A stretch of 10,240 nt of DNA, taken from assembly GCA_025453855.1 (NCBI GenBank), contig JALOPO010000039.1, forward strand, positions 1 through 10,240, in the 5' to 3' direction. Numbering within the stretch: the first letter of the stretch is position 1; every line of letters starts with the position of its first letter. The notes under the pieces were generated by a model. The model saw only the letters and a program-made list of their open reading frames with translations. It was not told where the DNA came from and did not search any database. This document shows, in pieces, positions 1 through 8,106 of the stretch. The DNA comes from Gemmatimonadaceae bacterium (GTDB lineage: Bacteria > Gemmatimonadota > Gemmatimonadetes > Gemmatimonadales > Gemmatimonadaceae). The position numbers and the translations under genes were made by a program.

Positions 1-338
1 CCGACGACATGCGCGAGGCGCCCGCGTTGACGCTGATCGAGAACGTGCTGGCCGCCGGCGGGAGCGTCGCCGCGCACGATCCCGAGGCGATGCACGAGGC
101 GCGGCGCCGCCTCGGCGACCGGATCACGTTCGCCGCCGATGCCTACGGCGCCTGCACCGGCGCCGATGCGCTGGTGCTCATGACCGAATGGAACGAGTAC
201 CGCTCGCCGGACTGGCCGCGCGTGCGGGCGGCGCTGCGCGCGCCGGTGCTCGTCGACATGCGGAACCTGTACGACCCCGCGCGCATGCGCGCCCACGGCT
301 TCCGCTACGACTGCGTCGGCCGCCCCGCCGCCGACTGA
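1..338 (+). CDS. ugd: UDP-glucose 6-dehydrogenase, C-terminal part (5' truncated by window edge)
   Basis: This is the last third of an NAD-dependent UDP-glucose dehydrogenase, the cytoplasmic enzyme that oxidises UDP-glucose to UDP-glucuronate for surface polysaccharides. The open frame enters from the left edge (first complete codon at base 3), so the ATG at 9 is internal and not the true start. The visible protein opens with the family signature D-D-M-R-E-A-P-A-L that begins the C-terminal UDP-binding domain. It continues with A-A-H-D-P-E-A, the T-E-W-N-E-Y segment and the terminal D-M-R-N-L-Y-D-P motif followed by G-F-R-Y. About 112 residues are present of a family normally near 430-460. 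The next gene, 12 bases downstream, is a UDP-glucuronate decarboxylase homologue that would consume the product, which supports the call. The nucleotide-binding Rossmann domain and catalytic cysteine lie outside the window and cannot be checked. Confidence 0.93.
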   Translation, partial: DDMREAPALTLIENVLAAGGSVAAHDPEAMHEARRRLGDRITFAADAYGACTGADALVLMTEWNEYRSPDWPRVRAALRAPVLVDMRNLYDPARMRAHGFRYDCVGRPAAD

Positions 339-350
339 GCACCTCCGACC

Positions 351-1311
351 ATGCGCATCCTCATCACCGGCGCCGCCGGCTTCCTCGGCTCGCACCTCGC
401 CGACCGCTTCCTCGCCGACGGCCACGAGGTGGTCGGCATGGACAACTTCATCACCGGGCGGCCGGAGAACCTCGCGCACCTCATGGGGCACGAGCGCTTC
501 CGCTTCGTCCGCCACGACGTGTCGCAGTTCATCTTCGTCGACGGTATCCAGACGCTCAAGGTCGGCTCGCTCGGCACGCACAACGCCCTCGGGGTCGCCA
601 AGGCGAAGGGGGCGCGGTTCCTGCTCGCCTCGACCTCCGAGGTGTACGGCGACCCGCTCGTGCATCCGCAGCCGGAGAGCTACTGGGGGCACGTGAACCC
701 TGTCGGCCCGCGCGGGGTCTATGACGAGGCGAAGCGCTTCGCCGAAGCGATGACCATGGCCTATGAACCCTGTCGGCCCGCGCGGGGTCTATGACGAGGC
801 GAAGCGCTTCGCCGAAGCGATGACCATGGCCTATCACCGCGCCCACGGCGTGGACACCCGGATCCTGCGCATCTTCAACACTTACGGCCCCCGCATGCGC
901 CCGCGCGACGGGCGCGTGGTCTCGAACTTCATCGTGCAGGCGCTGCGCGGCGAGCCGATCACGATCTTCGGCACCGGCGAGCAGACGCGCAGCTTCTGCT
1001 ACTGCCTGGACGAGGTCGAGGGGATCCACCGGCTCTTCATGCACGGCGATCACGAGCCGACGAACATCGGCAACCCGAACGAGTTCACCATGAAGGAGCT
1101 GGCCGAGGTCGTGCTCCGCGTCACCGGGTCGCGATCGGAGGTCGTGTACCGGCCGCTCCCCGAGGACGACCCCAAGCAGCGCCGCCCCGACATCACCAAG
1201 GCACGGACGCAGCTCGGGTGGGAGCCCACGGTGCAGCTCGAGGAGGGGGTCCGTCGCACGGCGGAGTACTTCCGGGCGGAGCTCGAGCGCGGCGCGCTCG
1301 CGACCGCATGA
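351..1311 (+). pseudogene. UDP-glucuronate decarboxylase (UDP-xylose synthase, extended SDR), broken by a 70-bp tandem duplication and an internal deletion
   Basis: The intact family converts UDP-glucuronate to UDP-xylose using bound NAD. The N-terminal part has the Rossmann motif G7-A-A-G-F-L-G13, then A-S-T-S-E-V-Y-G-D-P, Y-W-G-H-V-N-P and the catalytic Y124-D-E-A-K128. The C-terminal part has R-I-F-N-T-Y-G-P-R-M, D-G-R-V-V-S-N-F-I, the G-N-P-N-E-F-T segment and L-G-W-E-P. The gene is split. The frame starting at 351 stops at 792-794, and the rest is read in another frame from 763 to 1311, because a 70-bp unit is duplicated at 694-833. Removing one copy restores a single 296-residue frame. 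Even then, about 20 residues with the family's H-x-A-S-P-A-S-P region are absent at the G-I junction near 540-548, so NAD binding would probably be impaired. Elsewhere it is well conserved, so the damage is recent or an assembly artefact. The start at 351 has no clear Shine-Dalgarno. The stop overlaps the bamD start. Confidence 0.82.
694..833 (+). repeat. Exact 70-bp tandem direct duplication inside the UXS-type gene
   Basis: Bases 694-763 are repeated exactly as 764-833. The match runs one base further (694-764 equals 764-834) and ends at 693/763 and 835/765. The unit length is not a multiple of three, so the second copy shifts the frame by one base and brings in a stop at 792-794. The unit encodes N-P-V-G-P-R-G-V-Y-D-E-A-K through T-M-A-Y, including the catalytic Tyr and Lys, so both resulting open frames carry a copy of the active-site motif. 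Only about one base of homology is visible at the junction. Confidence 0.97.
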
Positions 1312-2192
1312 GCGTGCGGCGTCTGCGGACCGTCGCCCGGCGACGGGCGTCGGTCGTGCTCCCGCTCCTCGCCGTGCTCGCGGTGCTCCCGGCCTGCGGC
1401 GCGAAGACGCTCCGTCCCGAGCGCTATGCCGGTCGCCCCGACGAGCTCTTCACCGCCGGCGTGCGCGAGCTGCGCGCGAAGCGGTGGGACAACGCCGTGG
1501 CCGCGTTCGAGAAGCTGACCACCGACCTCGCGCAGCGCGACACGCTGCTGCCGCGCGCGCACCTCCTCCTCGGCGATGCGCGCACCGGTCGCCAGGAGCA
1601 CCTGCTCGCCGCGCAGAGCTACTCGCGGCTGGCCGAGGGGTGGCCGGAGGACACGCTCGCCCCGGAGGCGCTCCTGCGCTCCGCGCGCAGCTACCAGAAG
1701 CTCTGGCGCTCGCCGGAGCACGATGCGGGCTACGGCCAGACCGCGCAGGCCACGTTCCGCACGCTGATGGCCGTCTATCCCGACGCGCGCCAGGTGAAGG
1801 ACGCGCAGCGCGAGCTGGCGACGCTCGACCAGTGGTTCGCCAGCAAGGAGTACCTCACCGGCTACTACTACCTGCGGCGCAAGGCGTACGACCCGGCGAT
1901 CATCTACTTCAAGTCGGTGATCACGAACCATCCCGAGACGCCGCGCGTGCGCGACGCCTACCTGCGGCTGGTGGAGTCGTACCGCGCGATCCGGTACGCC
2001 GAGGAGGCAACCGAGGCGTGCACGGCGCTGCGCGGCAAGTTCGCGCAGGATGCGGAGGTGCGGCGCGTCTGTCCGGCTCCGCCCGCGACGCCGGCCGCCC
2101 GTCCGGTGGCGGCGCCGGCGGCGCGCCCCGACTCCGGGAGCGCGCGGATCGTGCCGGCCGACGCGGCCTCGGCGCCGCCCCGCGGGGCGTGA
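1308..2192 (+). CDS. bamD: BamD-like outer-membrane assembly lipoprotein with TPR repeats
   Basis: This looks like a BamD/YfiO-family lipoprotein, a periplasm-facing TPR scaffold of the BAM complex that inserts β-barrel proteins into the outer membrane. The 294-residue product starts with an Arg-rich n-region and a hydrophobic stretch (about residues 16-28), ending in the lipobox L27-P-A-C30. Pro at -2 is slightly unusual, and Gly at +2 does not signal inner-membrane retention. TPR-like helix pairs follow, at about 45-120 (D-E-L-F-T-A-G-V-R-E-L then W-D-N-A-V-A-A-F) and 182-245 (A-Y-D-P-A-I-I-Y-F). The last 40 residues (255-294) are Pro/Ala-rich and probably disordered. I chose the ATG at 1308 because it places the signal peptide at the N-terminus and gives an ATGA overlap with the upstream stop; an upstream extension to 1218 would bury the signal. 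The 4-base overlap with nadD suggests translational coupling. It could be another TPR lipoprotein of the same superfamily. Confidence 0.85.
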   Translation: MSVRRLRTVARRRASVVLPLLAVLAVLPACGAKTLRPERYAGRPDELFTAGVRELRAKRWDNAVAAFEKLTTDLAQRDTLLPRAHLLLGDARTGRQEHLLAAQSYSRLAEGWPEDTLAPEALLRSARSYQKLWRSPEHDAGYGQTAQATFRTLMAVYPDARQVKDAQRELATLDQWFASKEYLTGYYYLRRKAYDPAIIYFKSVITNHPETPRVRDAYLRLVESYRAIRYAEEATEACTALRGKFAQDAEVRRVCPAPPATPAARPVAAPAARPDSGSARIVPADAASAPPRGA

Positions 2193-2761
2193 AGGTCGGG
2201 CTCTTCGGCGGGAGCTTCGATCCGCCGCATCTCGGCCACTGGCTGGTGGCCGTCGACGCGCTCGAGCGGCTCGGGCTCGACCGGGTGGACTTCGTCCCGA
2301 CGGCGCGGCAGCCGCTCAAGGCGCAGGGGCACGTCGCCTCGGACCGCGATCGGCTGGCGATGGTCGGGGCGATGGTCGCCGGCGATGCGCGCTTCGGCGT
2401 GAACGCGTCGGAAGTGGAGCGGGGCGGGTTATCATTCACGGTTGACACGGTGTCGGCCCACCGGGCGGCGCACCCCGACGACGACCTGCACCTCCTGGTG
2501 GGGGCGGACGCGGTGGCGTCGCTCGACCGCTGGCGCGAACCCGCGCGGCTGCTCGCGCAGGTCCGGCTGGTGGTGCTGGAACGTGACGGGCGCCCGGCGC
2601 CCGCCACCGGGTGGCCGCCGGGGGCGATCGCCCTCGCCAGCCGCCGGGTCGACATCAGTTCGACCGAGGTCCGGGCACGGGTGCGGGACGGCCTGTCGCT
2701 CCGGGGATTCGTGGCCGATGCGGTGGCCGCGCACATCGCGCACCACGCGCTGTATCGCTAG
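2189..2761 (+). CDS. nadD: Nicotinate-nucleotide adenylyltransferase
   Basis: NadD transfers AMP from ATP to nicotinate mononucleotide, giving deamido-NAD in the cytoplasmic NAD biosynthesis pathway. The 190-residue length is normal for the family. The nucleotidyltransferase signature is complete at the N-terminus: G7-G-S-F-D-P-P-H-L-G-H17, with the HxGH histidines H14 and H17. The middle has R-G-G-L-S-F-T-V-D-T and the family segment L-L-V-G-A-D-A-V followed by W-R-E-P-A-R-L-L. The second ATP-binding motif is I156-S-S-T-E-V-R162. The GTG at 2189 is chosen because it places the first motif four residues from the start, as in known NadD proteins, and overlaps the bamD stop by four bases (GTGA). 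A longer in-frame extension upstream only reads bamD out of frame. Codons TTA and TCA at 2429-2434 stand out in this GC-rich setting. Confidence 0.95.
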   Translation: MKVGLFGGSFDPPHLGHWLVAVDALERLGLDRVDFVPTARQPLKAQGHVASDRDRLAMVGAMVAGDARFGVNASEVERGGLSFTVDTVSAHRAAHPDDDLHLLVGADAVASLDRWREPARLLAQVRLVVLERDGRPAPATGWPPGAIALASRRVDISSTEVRARVRDGLSLRGFVADAVAAHIAHHALYR

Positions 2762-2767
2762 AGGAAA
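2760..2767 (+). promoter_or_regulatory. Shine-Dalgarno site for secA
   Basis: AGAGGAAA lies three bases before the ATG at 2771, with its GAGG core about six bases upstream, and it overlaps the last bases of the nadD stop codon. It is the clearest purine-rich ribosome-binding site in the window and fixes the secA start. It suggests that secA is translated from a message shared with nadD. Confidence 0.7.
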
Positions 2768-2770
2768 CAC

Positions 2771-5899
<3,129 letters not shown>

Positions 5900-5906
5900 G
5901 CGATGG

Positions 5907-5928
5907 CGTCGTCGCGCGCGTGACGACG
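5907..5928 (+). terminator. Small hairpin just downstream of secA
   Basis: A 7-bp perfect stem, CGTCGTC (5907-5913) with GACGACG (5922-5928), encloses an 8-base loop, eight bases after the secA stop. No T-run follows. It may be an accessory transcription-stop or mRNA-end structure together with the much stronger palindrome that follows. Taken alone it could be chance in such GC-rich DNA. Confidence 0.4.
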
Positions 5929-5935
5929 ATGGCCG

Positions 5936-5985
5936 GCTGCGACGAGGGCGGTGCACGGGATCCCGTGCACCGCCCTCGTCGCAGC
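5936..5985. terminator. Perfect 50-bp palindrome between convergent genes, probable bidirectional terminator
   Basis: Bases 5936-5960 are the exact reverse complement of 5961-5985, giving two 25-base arms with no mismatch and the centre at GGATCC. Pairing fails at 5935/5986. In RNA the tip would open as a tetraloop or hexaloop on a stem of more than 20 mostly G-C pairs, identical from either strand. It sits 37 bases after the secA stop and 21 bases after the end of the opposing - strand gene (stop at 6006-6008), exactly where a shared terminator is expected. Neither side has a T-tract, so any intrinsic termination would be of the U-less kind; an mRNA 3'-end stabiliser is an alternative. Confidence 0.75.
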
Positions 5986-6005
5986 TGCGTCTGCCGCGTG
6001 ACGCC

Positions 6006-7100
6006 TTACTTGCCTGGAAGCGTCCAGCTGACGCCGAGGCGCGCCGAGAGGTCGACGGCACCAGGCGTCGGGAGCCAGTTGGTGACCAGGTCGCCGCGCG
6101 CCGAGAGGTTGTTCCAGAGCGGGAGACGGTAGCCGATGAGCCCCGACGGCCCCCAGTAGTGCACCCAGCCGTAGTCGCTGCGCAGGAGCCCCGCGCCGAC
6201 GATCACGCCACCGCCGTTCTTGCCGACCGGGACGTTGTAGTTGTAGCGGAGCGTGAGCGGCGTGTAGTTGTAGTCGGCGCCGTCGTTCGGACGCGCGCCC
6301 GGGTTCTGCAGCGGTTCGTCGCGGATGTCGGGAACGGCGAGCCCGAACTCGAACTCCAGCTGCGAGCGCGACGTGAGGAAGACGCCCACGCGCCCGCCGC
6401 CCATGCCGCTCGGATCGATGTTGTAGTCGACGGCGTGCACGGTGTAGCCGAGGAAGCCGCCGATCTCGATCGCGCCCGGGCCCTGCACCGTCCTGTTGCC
6501 CGTCTTGCGATCCGCCGCCGTGGGGCCGGCATCGGGGCCGAGGATCGTGTGCAGGCCGGCGCGGAAGCCGACCTCGGTGTCGCCGGTGGACGGGAGCAGG
6601 TTCACGAGCGCATCGGCGCGCACCGCGAAGCGCTTGCCCACCGGGAGGCGGAGACCGAGCATCCCCGTGGGGCCGTAGCGGAACGTGTACTCGTAATCGC
6701 TGCGCACGATGCCGGCGCCGAAGACGACCGAGGTGCGGCCCAGGATCGGCGCGCTGGTGAAGGTGGCGCGCGCGGCGAGCTGGTTGTAGGACAGGTCCCG
6801 GCGCGTGCTGCGCTGCGTCACGCTGGCCTGCGACCCCTCGAACTCGAGCCCGAGGCCGCTGCCGATGCCGACATGCGCGCGCAGGCCGAGCGTCGTGGGG
6901 GTGTTCGACGTGAAGTCGGTGCGCGACTGCGAGAGGATGTTGTACTGCCCGAAGACGCCCAGCTCGAGCGTGCCCGCCTGCGACGGCTCGGACGCCGGTG
7001 CAGCGGGGGTCGACGACTGCTGGGCAGTGACCAGGGCCGGAATGCACAGCGCAGCGGCAGCGAACGCCGCGCGCGTGCTGCGGACCAGGACAGGATGCAT
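6006..7100 (-). CDS. Secreted outer-membrane β-barrel-like protein with two homologous halves
   Basis: I do not recognise a named family. The 364-residue product begins with a Sec signal peptide: Arg at 7 and 10, a hydrophobic core at about 11-24, and a likely cleavage after V-T-A26. The mature part alternates polar and hydrophobic residues, with many Gly, Tyr, Asn and Asp, as in small outer-membrane β-barrels. It contains an internal duplication of about 45-188 and 210-364. Residues 128-183 align without gaps to 302-357 (offset 174), for example G-A-G-I-V-R-S-D-Y against G-A-G-L-L-R-S-D-Y, and Y-G-P-T-G-M-L-G-L-R-L-P against W-G-P-S-G-L-I-G-Y-R-L-P. A linker at about 189-208 joins them. It ends in W-T-L-P-G-K rather than the usual terminal aromatic residue. 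The ATG at 7100 is chosen because it starts the signal peptide and has GAGG six bases upstream; the frame stays open further upstream only as antisense to radC. It is convergent to secA. Its role is unknown. Confidence 0.82.
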   Translation of the reverse strand: MHPVLVRSTRAAFAAAALCIPALVTAQQSSTPAAPASEPSQAGTLELGVFGQYNILSQSRTDFTSNTPTTLGLRAHVGIGSGLGLEFEGSQASVTQRSTRRDLSYNQLAARATFTSAPILGRTSVVFGAGIVRSDYEYTFRYGPTGMLGLRLPVGKRFAVRADALVNLLPSTGDTEVGFRAGLHTILGPDAGPTAADRKTGNRTVQGPGAIEIGGFLGYTVHAVDYNIDPSGMGGGRVGVFLTSRSQLEFEFGLAVPDIRDEPLQNPGARPNDGADYNYTPLTLRYNYNVPVGKNGGGVIVGAGLLRSDYGWVHYWGPSGLIGYRLPLWNNLSARGDLVTNWLPTPGAVDLSARLGVSWTLPGK

Positions 7101-7422
7101 GAGGAGCCTCGTGGTGGGACACGTGCGAAGCGCCGTCCTGGCGAGCCGGGCGGCGTCTGGAGTCGCACTAATCTCCCCCGGACGGGGCTGCAGCGCGAGG
7201 GGACACCCTGCACGATTCCGGTACCCGTGACGCAGGCGGGACGTGACACCGTGGTGGTGATCGGGCGGCGCCCCCGCGGCGCGGCGCCCACGCCGACCTC
7301 CGTCACCGAGCCTGCCCATGCCTGTCGATGCCCACCTCCCCGCCACGCCACCCCCGGTGCCGCCACGTCGGCGCGCCGTCACGACGGCGACTACCGCGCC
7401 GGCCCGGAGCGGGTTATCACAG
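7101..7422. promoter_or_regulatory. Divergent intergenic region between the β-barrel gene and radC
   Basis: This 322-base gap (217 bases if radC begins at 7318) lies between two divergent starts, so it should hold promoters for both. No convincing -35/-10 pair is visible. The only AT-rich hexamers are TAATCT at 7169-7174 and TTATCA at 7414-7419, neither with a recognisable partner at normal spacing. The stretch 7263-7290 is extremely GC-rich with only imperfect self-complementarity. No RNA gene, operator or repeat could be supported. Confidence 0.4.
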
Positions 7423-8106
7423 ATGGTGGCCCTCGCTCCCGGTGAGCGACCGCGTGAGCGGTTGCGCGCCGTCGGGGTGCGGGCGCTGGGCACGGCCGAG
7501 CTGCTGGCGGTGGTGCTCGGGTCGGGGATCCGGGGGCGCTCGGCCCTGGGGGTGGCGCACGAGGTGCTCGCCTCGGGTGACGGCTCGTTGCGGGCGCTCG
7601 GGGCGCGCCCGGTCGGCGCGCTGGGGACGGTCGATGGGGTCGGGCCGGTGCGTGCGATGGTGCTGGCGGCCGCGCTCGAACTCGGGCGGCGCGCGGCGGC
7701 GGAGGTCGGGGGACCGCGGCCGGTGATCCGGTCGCCGCGCGACGTGGTCACGGCCTTCGCCCCGCACCTCGAGGCGCTGGCGGTCGAGGAGTTCCACGTG
7801 GCGCTCCTCGACGTGCAGCACCGGCTCGTGCGCGACGTGCTCGTCACGCGCGGGCTGCTCGACTCCTCGCTCGTCCATCCGCGCGAGGTCTTCCGGGAGG
7901 CGATCGCCGACGGGGCGGCCAGCGTGGTGCTCGTGCACAATCACCCGAGCGGCGACCCGACGCCGTCGGCCGAGGATCGGGTGGCCACCGCCCAGCTGGT
8001 GGCCGCCGGCACATTGCTGGGGATTCCCGTGCGCGACCACGTGGTCGTGGGACGGGGGAGCTACGTGAGCTTCGCGGAGGCGGGGTGGCTGTCGACGGGG
8101 CGGTGA
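7423..8106 (+). CDS. radC: RadC/JAB-domain protein (DUF2466 family)
   Basis: RadC-family proteins carry a JAMM/MPN metal-binding domain. Their cellular role is unsettled, and the historical DNA-repair label is not well supported. The N-terminal part has the family's P-R-E-R-L and L-L-A-V-V-L-G-S-G-I-R-G segments, then a helix-hairpin-helix-like V-D-G-V-G-P-V-R-A. The C-terminal JAMM core is complete: candidate Glu E123 in V-E-E-F-H, then H172-N-H174-P-S-G-D-P-T-P-S-A-E-D185. Starting at ATG 7423 gives 227 residues, the usual family length. An in-frame ATG at 7318 would add 35 residues of Pro/Arg/Ala/Thr-rich, probably disordered sequence. Neither start has a good Shine-Dalgarno, so the start is uncertain while the frame and stop are not. 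The TGA at 8104-8106 overlaps the ATG of the downstream RelA/SpoT gene by one base, suggesting coupled translation. Confidence 0.93.
   Translation: MVALAPGERPRERLRAVGVRALGTAELLAVVLGSGIRGRSALGVAHEVLASGDGSLRALGARPVGALGTVDGVGPVRAMVLAAALELGRRAAAEVGGPRPVIRSPRDVVTAFAPHLEALAVEEFHVALLDVQHRLVRDVLVTRGLLDSSLVHPREVFREAIADGAASVVLVHNHPSGDPTPSAEDRVATAQLVAAGTLLGIPVRDHVVVGRGSYVSFAEAGWLSTGR

Noticed and set aside
694..833. 70-bp repeat considered as a CRISPR unit, attachment site or insertion-sequence target duplication
   Set aside because: There are only two directly abutting copies with no spacer, no element between them, and the unit is ordinary coding sequence of the gene it sits in.
1218..1307. Upstream extension of the bamD frame
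   Set aside because: It overlaps the conserved C-terminal coding of the UXS gene and would bury the lipoprotein signal peptide; ATG 1308 places it at the N-terminus.
1484..2188. Upstream extension of the nadD frame through bamD
   Set aside because: It reads bamD out of frame as Arg/Gly/Ala-rich sequence, while GTG 2189 gives the correct NadD N-terminus and length.
7263..7290. GC-rich stretch with apparent inverted symmetry in the divergent intergenic region
   Set aside because: Only five outer base pairs match before a mismatch, which is expected by chance at this base composition.
6159..7445. Long + strand open frame opposite the β-barrel gene
   Set aside because: The product is Arg/Ala/Glu-rich without domains, while the - strand product has a signal peptide and an internal homologous repeat.
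7101..7940. Upstream extension of the - strand β-barrel frame to 7940
   Set aside because: A clear signal peptide starts at the ATG at 7100, and the extension is antisense to radC with Ser/Arg/Pro-rich low-complexity sequence.
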